From the NCBI GenBank assembly GCA_014058105.1, contig JACGCM010000155.1, positions 620,001 through 684,000 on the forward strand: a DNA stretch of 64,000 nt, given 5' to 3'. The position numbers and the translations under genes were made by a program. Below, in pieces: positions 11,927 through 21,348 of the stretch (the first letter of the stretch is position 1; the number at the start of each line of letters is the position of its first letter). The notes under the pieces were generated by a model. The model was given only the letters and a program-made list of their open reading frames with translations, was not told the origin of the DNA and ran no database searches. This DNA comes from Kingdonia uniflora. Lineage: Eukaryota; Streptophyta; Magnoliopsida; Ranunculales; Circaeasteraceae.

Positions 11927-12630
11927 GTAAATTGACGCTTGTCGGTGCTACTTTAGATATGGCTGTAGATTGAAGCCTTTCGTTGTCGTTGCTACTTGAG
12001 ATATGGCTAGGGTCGTAAAATAAGTGGGTTAAAAGGTACAAAGGAGTAGTTTAGAAGCTACAAAAAGAATAGAATAGTTAAAGAATATGTTAGAGCTATT
12101 TTTTAACCGTTATAAATTAATAGCTTAGAGCTTAAAAGTGCACGGTAGCCTTTCAAGTAGCAACAAAAAGAAGTGTTATTAAAAAAAGTAGAGTTAAGCC
12201 ATTTTTTTTAGTGAGTAAAGGTGTGGTTCTTAAGTAGTTTAGGAGGTAGCCGGATTAAAGAATTTGTTAGAGTAGCCTAAGCAAGGGGCTAAAGAACTTA
12301 ATAAGAAAAAAGAAGAGCAGCACTACTTATTTATTAGGGATCTACCAGTACTACTTATTTATTAGGGATCTACCAGCACTACCAAGGAGGAAAGGTGGAG
12401 TCGCCGACATAGGATTCCAGCCAGTCATCTATGCATGCCATATACGGTGCGAAAAGAGATCTCTTGGTTGAGCACATAGCGCTACAGGATGCGGAGATGT
12501 GAGAGACTATCCAGCTTCAGTTTCCTACTTGGTTTGGCGACTCTGATATGGCAAGTCACATACCTAGAGACCAAGGAGCACACCAACTTGCACTGCAGAG
12601 AATTGGAAGCAAACAACCTCAAACTCTTAC
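11927..12630. other. Unassigned block of unusual composition, possibly organelle-derived
   Basis: No ORF of note is present. A 33-bp motif, ACTACTTATTTATTAGGGAT then CTACCAG, is repeated back-to-back near 12322-12379. The run of AAAG/TAGC-type words resembles plant mitochondrial spacer DNA in style, but I cannot show identity. Treat the origin as open. Confidence 0.25.
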
Positions 12631-12639
12631 ATATATTTT

Positions 12640-14290
12640 CCCAGCAACATCTTCATTGACCATCCTTTGCAAGTCCTGAGAGAAGTCTACAAAATTCAGT
12701 TATGTGTATCCAATAGTGGTAATGAGTTTAGCAAGAGATTCTGCTACCCTATTAGTCTCCCTGTAGACATGAAAATGTAGAATTCTTTAAGTTGTGATAT
12801 AGATCTGAGGATGGATTGAAGGATAGCCCTGGCATCCCAAGGGGGCTTATCCAAAAGTTGTGCAGCTATTTTGAATCACTGCCTGTAATGACTTTCTTGT
12901 AACCATTTTTAATTGCAACCTTTAGACCATTGTCAACACCCTGAAGTTCATGAACAATTATAGAACTCATCAGGTTCCCAATTGTAAGGGTTTTTTTTTT
13001 CATTTTTTATCGAATTTTTATTTTATTTATTTAGGAAAGCAATAGTACATGTGGAGAACATAAATCTTGGCTCCATTTGTATTTAGCATGACCACTCCCT
13101 CAGGTGGTACAAGCCACTTACAATAGATAGGTTGAGGCCTTGTCTAAGTAGCCACAAGATTCCATTTGCTACAAAATTGTTTGTTTCTATCCGAATCTTC
13201 TAGTTTTTCTCCAGTGTGAGACATTTTGCTTCTCACTGAGTTGATGATAAGGCTGAGAGTGGTGATTGCTAGGTTTTTATTATTGTTGTGCACTCTTTCA
13301 TTTCTCTCTCTCCATATGTAATAGAACACAGCATTGATAGAAATCTTTTTAGTTGTAACTACCATATCCTTCCCTTGAAATTATCTCTAAACAATTTCAG
13401 CTCTCCTTCCATAGCACCTGTAATTCTATTGTATCCCAACTCTCTGAGAAGCTCCATCCATATGTATTTAGAATGAGGACAGGTGAATAACAAATGTTCA
13501 TCACTGTCATCATGTGCTGAGCAAAGGGGACATACAAAAACTTGTACAATTCCCCACTCCTTTAGTTTTTTGCGGGTTTTTAGGCCATTGTTGAGGGCAA
13601 GCCATGTAATGAAGTCATGCCTTGATATGTTGTTGGGAAACCACACCAAGAGAGACCAAATGACTTTAGCTTTAGTATCTCTTAGCCTGTTGTGAGTAGA
13701 TTTCATAGTATACTCCCCAGATTCTGTAATAGTCCATATCACTTCATCATCCAATTCATGGTTTATGGGAATGTCAGGCAGGTGATCCCAGATGTCACCA
13801 AGTTGTTGTAAAAATTTTAAGGGGGCCTTCTAAATTCCATTAGTAATCAAGTCGCAAACCTTAGTTGCAGGCCTAAGAACAGGTTCAGAACCATAATGAA
13901 CTTAGGGATGAAAGAATTTGAGAAGAACACCTAGTGGGTGCCATGGCTGCTTCCACAAGTTAGTAGATCTTCCATTTTTAATAGCATGGATGATGATGTC
14001 TTCAGCCTAATCTCTAAGCTTCTAGATATTCCTCCAGCTCCAAGAACATTCATTAGGTATCTTCATAACCCAAAAATCCTTCTTCTTAATTAAGTTCTTT
14101 ATAACCTATTTCACCTATAGATTATCCTTAACACTGGCTATGTTCCATATGAATCGTAGGATGCAAGCTTTGTTGTTTGTTGTTATGTCTCTGATACTAA
14201 GACCCCCTTCTTCATAAGGAATACATCATTGCTTCCAACTCAACATACTGGTTCCTTTTTTCGAAGCCATATAGCCTAGTGCGTAGAGTC
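12640..14290 (-). pseudogene. LINE (non-LTR retrotransposon) 3' half, decayed
   Basis: Read on the minus strand from 14290 to 12640, the pieces come in the normal L1-type order. First is the end of the reverse transcriptase region (CIPYEEGGLSIRDITT, NKACILRFIWNIASVKDNL). Then comes a zinc-binding RT domain at 13754-13359 (FITWLALNNGLKTRKKL, then the CPLC...H...HLLFTCPHS Cys/His pattern). Next is a linker (FYYIWRERNERVH) at 13365-13144. Last is an RNase H-like tail near 12900-12690 (AAQLLDKPPWDARAIL, SISQLKEFYIF). Several stops and frameshifts interrupt it. The endonuclease and catalytic RT motifs are absent. It is a 5'-truncated dead copy inserted within Helitron A. Confidence 0.85.
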
Positions 14291-14329
14291 GAGACTTGAT
14301 ATGGGAAGCTACATAGCCTAGTACATAGC

Positions 14330-14378
14330 ATAGGTTTTTAGTTTTTCGTCAAAAAACAAAGGTTTTTATTCATATTCT
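14330..14378. repeat. Direct repeat, copy 2 (partner 11880-11926)
   Basis: This is the second copy of the TTTTTAGTTTTTCGTCAAAAA-type motif. It lies just left of another TAGCCTAG-rich stretch (14260-14330), which looks like the word use at 50840-50930. Confidence 0.55.
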
Positions 14379-17300
14379 CTAGGGTGAAATGTAATTCACC
14401 TCTTTCAATAACTTTTACGGCATATTCTATCGTGTTGTATGTCGCGGGTAAATGATGTGGAGCAGCTCCTCCAAAGACTGGAGCGCTTTTCTAATAAAAC
14501 CATTTGTTACCGTGAATATGGTGTAAGAGGACCCTCCCAAAATTATAGGCTAGATACATTAGGAAGCATAAGAGTTTTAGCCTTATACTTAACAGGAAAT
14601 GAAGTTTTACCCACTTCAATCATAGTTATAACACTCTCACTCAGATATGTGTACTTCCCCAGCTTTCCCTTACTATAGTTGGACACATTGGAGGCCTCTC
14701 AAACTTTACGATAAAACAAAGGGTCCGGAGGATTCAAACCTAGGATATTTTGCCAAAGGCGCTTTATCTCTTTCCCGACAAAATAAGCACACACCTATGG
14801 ATATGTTATATCTAAATGAAGTTCTTTCATTAATATCTTAAAGACCAAGTATAAATATAGATTGCATAGTTGTATCCAAATTTGACAACTTTTACATCAG
14901 TATCAGCATAGCTTTTGTTCATCAAAATTTGAAAACTACTCGTGGTCACTTTATCTATGTTAACGCCAATAAATTTTTTAGGCACCTCCAAAGAATAGAT
15001 CAAAACATTAGCCTTCCGTACCTCCCGATTATATACAAAAATAATTATATATGCAAACTCTAGATAAGCCAATTTTTTTGTTAAAAACTCTTTAATGCTC
15101 TTAGTTGTCTCCAAGCGCCAATTTTTTTTTCCATCCCCGTCTTCAAAGCTCTCTCTGTCCCTTGTCCAATTCCAACATTGTTACTATCATAACATGAAAT
15201 CCCATCCTTGCTACTTTCATCAATTAAATGAGAAGAATCACTCTTGACGAAACTATGCAACGCTTTCATTTGTTTCACCTACATATCAAAAGTTAATAAA
15301 GTTATTGCATCACCATGGCTAAATTTTTTTTAGCATTCCACACTATCCATTGTCGAAGTAAAGCATCATCACCTTGTACTTCTCAGATATAACACCTATG
15401 TTTTGTAAGAACCGATTCAGGATATTCTGTTACTATGAGTCTTTTGTAAACATTGGAGACCTAAAGGTTGATAAGGTTCTTCCAATATTTTTAGAACAAA
15501 TTTTGAGGGCATGAATTTTTTTTGTAACATCAAAAAAGTAACTACAATTGCTTCCCAAACAAATGAAACAATTGAATATGTAATCTGTGGGAAGGAAGCA
15601 ACAAAACTATAGCAAGTAATATGAGCAAGGCTGCAAAGGATCCAGAAAACTTACCTTTTCAAATTTGTTTTTCCCAGCCTTTGTAATTTCATTCTTTTGC
15701 ACAAATACAGCATCCAGTAGAAGTTTCAAAATACTCACCTTGATCACTGAAAAATTAAAAAAGACCAAGACCAATTACTATTTGAAAAGGACAAACAAAT
15801 TAGTATTGTAGTTGTGAATTGGAGCTTACCGTAAAAAGCATATGCCTAGATAAAATGTGCTTGCTTTATTCTATCATATCAACAAAGATTTAACTTGGAC
15901 CTAAAAAAAAAAAAACTAGAAACTTTAGAGTTTCATTATGCTTTTAATTTCTTAGCAAATTTTAGTATTTTTTTTAAGATCATTACATAACTGGAAACTT
16001 AAGGTCCTAGATTTAGATTTTTGAGGAAAAGTAATTGGTTTATAGTTAATGGTGGGACTTCATAATTTTAGTGACATACAAAATTTCATTTCGTTAAATC
16101 ATTTTCACAAATTTTCTTGGAAAGACCTGGGTTGTCAACTACATAGCTACTAAGTTTGGTTTATAAGAAAATAAATGTGATAAATGAACAAGCAACTACG
16201 TTTTTGCATGTCATTACGACCCTAGATACATAATAATTATGTACTTAAGAAAAAAGCCTAGCAATAAGGAACATGGCATCATTTCGGGACAATTATACAA
16301 AACTTTTCTAAGAACATATATATAATGTAAGTTTGGATCCTCTGACAAAACTAAAATGAACATAACGCCTAGCAAGTTCAACGTATCAAGGAAGTAAAGC
16401 ATGTAGAGCTACCAAAAATACCAAAGCACTGTAAGAATCAAATTAAACATCATATTTAGTCGAACTGACTGTTAGTATTCAGGATGCCTAATCATGTCAC
16501 ACCTTGAATATGCCCACCTTGAATAATATGCCTAATCACCTAATCAATGGATGTTCTTTCATGAAAATAATCGAGGTTTTATAAATAATCGTCAGTACAG
16601 CGTACATTTCTTCATCTCTAGTGTATTTTATTCCCTTTCAAATAATCCCCAAATAACGGTGCCTTAAAAAAGGCAATTGCCAATTATATGTCTAGCCTAC
16701 AAGTAGCATCGATTATAAGTTCATTCAGCACACATAACATTTAGGATGCTCCATTTCACCCCTAATGTTACAAAACCTACTGTATAACTTGGTAGGCTTT
16801 TATACCCAAAGTTGCCAATACCATCACTCATATCAGAACTCTTACCTTGCACCCTTGAGTCCTAAACTTCTACTGAACTTATGAATGAGATAAATTTATT
16901 TCTAATAACCCTATATGAAAACGGATGGTCTTGAGAACACGGAAACATCCATTAATAAACTTTGAGATTTTAGCATGTAGTACATCAAACAAACACAATT
17001 TACCCACTCATCAAAATCAATATGATCAAATTAAATTTATCTTAGGGAAGTCAAATTTAATCGTAACTGTGAAGTTTATCTAGCATACAGACCTGAGATT
17101 TATTTGCCTTAAATTGTTTTCTCTTCATTGAAATCAATAGATTAAATCAAATCTGCAACAATTGAATATTAGATTACATCAGTAACTTAAATCAATAATA
17201 AATAGAACAATTGGAAAGTCTAAATCATTGCTGCAAACCTTTGAAAGAAGGATGAAATCAATAATTCAGCAATTCCAAATGAAAATCAGCAACTCGTGAA

Positions 17301-17690
17301 TCGTAGATCAATAGCTCAAAATCAGCAGTCGATAAATATGCCCAAATATGAGATGAAATTGGAATGAAAATCAGTAATTCATCAACCCTAGATCAGCAGC
17401 TCCAAATATGAGACAAAATTGGAATGAAAATCAGCAACTCATCAACCCTAGATCAGCAACTCCAAATTAGCAATCGAGAAATATGCTGAAATCTAAGACG
17501 AAATTACAGAAATCGGCAATTCTCTATCGATGATGGAGAACTGGGGAAGTCAGAAGCTATTGTTGAAGCTTGATGGATAAATCGACAGAGATCGTTCTCG
17601 AGCTGATGTGAAGAAACGTGATTGTGAAGATGGAGAGAACGATCAATCGTTTGTCGAGCTCTTGAGATAAAGATGGAGAGCTTTGCATTT
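14379..17690. other. No recognised gene; several short exon-like ORFs
   Basis: Minus-strand frames at 15278-15081 (MKQMKALHSFVKSDSSHLID) and 15114-14830 (METTKSIKEFLTKKLAYLEF) are adjacent and could be neighbouring exons of one captured gene. I do not recognise the product. Between 17270 and 17480 a motif of the form AAATATGAGA then AAAATTGGAATGAAAATCAG is repeated imperfectly two to three times. Confidence 0.4.
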
Positions 17691-17739
17691 TTATTTTATT
17701 TTATTTTTTTCACTCTTAAAATAGAGAAGTTTTAGTCGG

Positions 17740-17926
17740 GGAGGAAGAGTGAAGTATTTTTTGTCGGGGTTTGTTTTTTTATCTTCTAGACTCAAAACTT
17801 GAACTTCCGAAACTGTCCATTCATGTGTGTTCCTCGAGGCGTCAGCAGCGCATCGCAGCCCCTCTTTATCTCTAAACATAAGGACAGACTTATCCCAAGT
17901 GGCAAAAGCATTGTGCCGTTTAATAG

Positions 17927-17931
<5 letters not shown>
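17740..17931 (-). repeat. Helitron family 5' end, third copy
   Basis: On the minus strand the segment holds TCTATTAAACGGCACAATGC, GATAAGTCTGTCC, then GACGCCTCGAGG at about 17837-17848. The same order of words is found at the 5' end of Helitron C (2500-2645). A weaker version is found at 8370-8569. Confidence 0.6.

Positions 17932-17972
<41 letters not shown>
17931..17972. repeat. (AT)21 microsatellite
   Basis: Forty-two bases of perfect AT repeat sit directly at the outer edge of the Helitron A 5' end. Helitrons insert between A and T, so such a tract is a favoured target. Confidence 0.97.
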
Positions 17973-17976
<4 letters not shown>

Positions 17977-18338
17977 TTTTTCTTTTGTGGGAATTTTGAA
18001 GTTTAACGACGAATATGTATGCTGTGAATTGTAAAGTGTCCTAGTCATTTTCTAGATAACGACACAAATTACTATCATTTTTTTTTAAGTACGACATATA
18101 AAGTTGTCGTTTATGTTTAAATTAAACGATATTTATCTTCATGAAAAAGGTGCAACATTTATAACCGCCGTATTTTATTTAAAGAACGACATATTCATAT
18201 GTTGAAAAACCATGACATTTATAACTGTTAATAACAAAAACGACACCGTTTTTAACGACAGTTCTTAACGATAGAATATAGGTTAATCTAGTATTAACGA
18301 AAAATATTTATGATGATAATAACCATTTTCACGTAGTG
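17973..18338 (-). mobile_element. CACTA-type transposon, right terminal region only
   Basis: Read on the minus strand from 18338, the sequence starts CACTACGTGAAAATGG. It continues with many short ACGAC/GTCGT words (18006, 18058, 18090, 18108, 18193, 18240, 18257). A CACTAC end with dense subterminal repeats is typical of plant CACTA (En/Spm) elements. The matching left terminus was not found, and the tract probably was cut by the Helitron and (AT)n region. A target duplication could not be tested. Confidence 0.5.
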
Positions 18339-18421
18339 AAAGTGGGCCTTCTGTTACTCTTTGATGGGTACCTTATCGCCACATATAATGTCTGATTGCA
18401 TGAATATGAGTGCAATTTGAG

Positions 18422-18503
18422 CGATATCGATCCTGAAAAAGGAGTTTTTAAACAATTTGGACCGTTAAAATAGTGATATCTAGCCTGTTGCTGATGCTCT
18501 TAA
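18422..18503. mobile_element. Tourist-like MITE, right-end fragment
   Basis: The sequence CGATATCGATCCTGAAAAAG through GCCTGTTGCTGATGCTC matches the right end of the MITE at 47769-47844 and ends in the family terminus. It is followed by TTA, which fits a TWA target site. The left part is missing. Confidence 0.6.
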
Positions 18504-18529
18504 TAATCCCATGAGAGAGAGAGGTTTAG

Positions 18530-18574
18530 TGAGGAGTCACGTGCACATGTTTCGGGCGTGTGCAGGTCGACTAG
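18530..18574 (+). mobile_element. Possible Helitron 3' terminus, plus strand
   Basis: TGCACATG and CGTGTGCA can pair in a hairpin, followed by GGTCGA, then CTAG and T at 18571-18575. The geometry is right, but the loop is long (about 7 to 9 bases) and no 5' end was found. Confidence 0.3.
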
Positions 18575-18587
18575 TAATAACTTAAAA

Positions 18588-18830
18588 GAGCATCTACAGT
18601 ACGCTGGCTAAATTAGCCAACCATGTAGGCTTAAAATCATAAGAAAAAAAATCTAACATGTAGCGAGGGGTAGAAAAATGATATTTTTCAGGTAGAGATG
18701 CTCTATGCCAATTGAGATGGTGCAGAGCCAAATAATTGTGTTTTATTTTATTTTAATTTTAAAAAAAAAATGTGCCGATTGAATTGGCGCTATGAATATA
18801 TTTCTTTCATTCTTTTAAACTAGCAGGCGG
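18588..18830. mobile_element. Tourist-like MITE, left-end copy
   Basis: It starts GAGCATCTACAGTACGCTGG and contains GCCAACCATGTAGGC and the ATTGAATTGGCGC half-palindrome near 18779-18791. The order matches the MITE at 26120. The right end is lost. Confidence 0.6.
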
Positions 18831-19008
18831 GCACGCTACAAACTGCATTTGTAAGACTTCATTGTTATGCCAACGTTTATAATGAGACTATTGTTATGAA
18901 TTAGGAGTTATAGAAGCTTTTATATGGGCAGTTGTATGGTGATCTCTCTCTATGTTACTTAAAAGTGAAGCTAGTATGGGAAACGATACGTAAAACGAAA
19001 ATGGGAAA

Positions 19009-19569
19009 TGTAGTGGCCTATTCCAGATCTCGAACTCAAGCCTCATCTTCGACCATCATACATTTACTCAACCTCATCAACATACGATTACATAATACAC
19101 TATAGAAAAACTACAAAGTTTACTTCTTATTCTCGACTTCTACATCAACAACTCGATTCAACAAGCACTCCGTCATTAATGAAGCCGTTACAAAATAGAA
19201 GGATCAGACTGCTACGCAATCAGTTCAAAAACTCATTAAATCCATATTGTAATGTTCATCATTAAGAATAGTAATGGTTGTCAAAAGGTCATATTATAAG
19301 ACCTATAAATAGGACCAAAGAACTACAGATTAAGGATATGAAATTCTACACAGAAAATTGCATACAGAACTACTCAGAGCGTTCTTGTAATAGCTAGCCA
19401 TTATTAATAATATCTCTCTTTCTAAATCTTCAAGAGATGTCGTGGTTTTTAACCTATTCAAAGGTTTTCCACCCTAAACATTGTGTTGGCTGTTACATGA
19501 TTCTTACTAACGTTTTGATTATCTTTGGTGTAAGTTACTAAATTTGGAATACAAAAATAGGCTCTTACA
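19009..19569 (+). mobile_element. Solo LTR related to the Tat-type gypsy element
   Basis: The 561-bp unit begins TGTAGTGGCCTATTCC and ends AATAGGCTCTTACA, with TG..CA ends. It is flanked by perfect GGAAA duplications (19004-19008 and 19570-19574). The large gypsy LTR, read on its coding strand, begins TGTAGTGGCTTATTCC and ends AATTAGGCTATTACA. Both carry a TATA box in the same context: CTATAAATAG at 19303-19312 here, and CTATAAAAGG on the minus strand of the big element. So this is a solo LTR of a related but distinct family, left by recombination between two LTRs. Confidence 0.9.
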
Positions 19570-20013
19570 GGAAACGTCCACTATTTTTCTTACGTGATTC
19601 GGGAAATGGGAGACGAGTACTAGTATGATGCAACGAAGTTGTATTTGTAATCTGAAACGAAGTTGTACTCACCTCACAAAAAAAATCATTGTGACTAGTG
19701 ATTAGTGAGTACATAGGTTTCCTAAAATAATCATTGTTATTGAATTTCCCAAAAAATCATTGTTATTGTCACGAATCACAAATGTCTCAAATCGCATTTC
19801 CCAAAAATTTGTTGATTCGGGGAAACCGAATTGCACCCGTTTCCCAAGCGGGTTTCCTACGAAACGTTTAGGAGATTGGGAAACACGCTTCCCAGCAACA
19901 TATATCACTCGGATATTATACAGGGTCAAAGAAACTATTACTTTCTTTGACTTGATTGCAATTAATATGGTATAAAACATGTTCAAAGAGTCTGACCATG
20001 GATAAATATTGAC

Positions 20014-21348
20014 TTGACGGGGAAGGATTTAGAGACACTCAAAAACGAGACACTAAAGTCTCACTCAATAGGAACTACTCATTTGAAATAGAGGAGCTGG
20101 CAAATATATTTGAAATAATATTAGGTGGAAATGAGTTGTCCAACACAAGTTGGAAAGACAGCCCCTCTCTCTCTCCCTCTCTCTAATTTTCAAAACACGC
20201 ACTCTCTCTCTCATTATTCTTACTTTCTTTATCTAGATGTTTTATCTCTCTATACTCTCTCTCTTGAAATCAAATCTACTAATATCTGAAGTATTGCAAA
20301 CCATACGTCTCATATATGCAGTCTATTTCTTTATTGTATTACAATTTTGTATCTCAATTCTTTTGTTTGCTCTCTCTTGGGGTTTGATTTTTCTGGTTTT
20401 GGCTGCGATTGAAGCAGCGTAAATAACAAATTTATGCCTGCTATCATTTCCCTCATTCTCTAATGTACAAGGATGACATAATTTTCAAGTATGTGAAACT
20501 TGTATAATTTGAACTATACCCAACAATAATTGTTGATCTGAGCTGTACCCGACAATAATTGTCGACAATAAATGTTTTGGATGATAATCTTCTTATCGAC
20601 AAGACAAGGTACTCGACAATAATCATCAAGTTAATCGGCAATAATCATCCCTCTTTGATTGTATATGCATTCGATAATTTTGACACATACAATTGTCCAA
20701 ACACTATTGATCGATAATTATTTTGGCACCAAAAAAACATTAAAAAGAGAGGACCAACAATAACAATTTGATTATTCGATCAACAACAATCTAGTACCAT
20801 TTATTGGAGGGTGACTAACAACAAATCAAAGACTGATCGAAGAAGACGATAGTTCAAAAAATACTTCATCTTCAAATTTGATTTCACCACTAAAATTTAA
20901 GAGAGTTCATAACCAACAACCGATATTCGATGAGAGAGATATATAGAAAGAGCAGAGGGGCATATCTGACTTGATTGAGGTAAAATCAGCAAAAAAACCA
21001 ACCATTTGAACTGAAAATTGTTGCTTCTTGAGTGAGATCTAACGGGACTAAGAGAAAATTTGCCCCATCTCGACTAAGACAGTGAGAGAGAGAGAGAGAG
21101 AGACTCTTCAATTTCTCAATTTTCACTAATGTTCTTCACTGTAAGAGAAAGAGAGAGAGAGAGAGTCGGATCTGGTTTGAAAAGATTTTAGGTGAGAAGA
21201 AAGAGAAAGACGTATATGATACATTATTTCCACCTAATATTCTTGTTTCCCAATTTGCCACCTCCTCTATTAAAAGAGCCACTTATCTAATAGAGATGAG
21301 TGGTTCATTTTGAGTGAGACTTAGTATCTCTAAATCCTTCCCCTTGAC
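20014..21348. mobile_element. Long terminal-inverted-repeat element (about 1.33 kb)
   Basis: Left 20019-20125 and the reverse complement of 21225-21343 agree over at least 100 bases: GGGGAAGGATTTAGAGA, AGTCTCACTCA, AGAGGAG.TGGCAAAT and ATATTAGGTGGAAAT. The ends lie directly between TTGAC copies (20014-20018 and 21344-21348). CT-rich tracts on the left mirror GA-rich tracts on the right, so the inverted structure may run deeper. No transposase is present. Long inverted repeats suggest a Mutator-like or foldback element, but 5 bp is shorter than the usual 8-10 bp of Mutator-like elements. Confidence 0.75.
20505..20660. repeat. Clustered CGACAATAAT(TGTCG) palindromes
   Basis: Words of the form CGACAATAATTGTCG and CGACAATAATCATC recur at about 20520, 20549, 20561, 20608 and 20637 in the interior of the long-inverted-repeat element. 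They may be a decayed transposase or host-factor binding array. Function is unknown. Confidence 0.5.

Larger units (their letters stand above)
8570..17931 (-). mobile_element. Helitron A (putative), 9.36 kb
   Basis: The 3' end is at 8570: the minus strand reads CGTGTGTAGCACG, then GGATCATAAC, then CTAG and T. The 5' end is at 17927-17931 (TCTCTCTATTAAACGGCAC), inside a family-type 5' region and next to an (AT)n tract. Between them are an RNase H fragment, a LINE fragment and another Helitron-type 3' end at 11674. The 5' end might therefore belong to a nested shorter element (11674-17931), with the true 5' end of the 8570 element lost. No replicase is visible. Confidence 0.42.

Noticed and set aside
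17799..17999. ORF with a run of IYIYIY
   Set aside because: It is translation of the (AT)n tract and of the Helitron 5' end.
18800..18850. CTAG followed by GCAGGCGGGCACGCTAC as a minus-strand Helitron 3' end
   Set aside because: The stem (GCG/CGC) is too short and lies too close to CTAG; no matching 5' end nearby.
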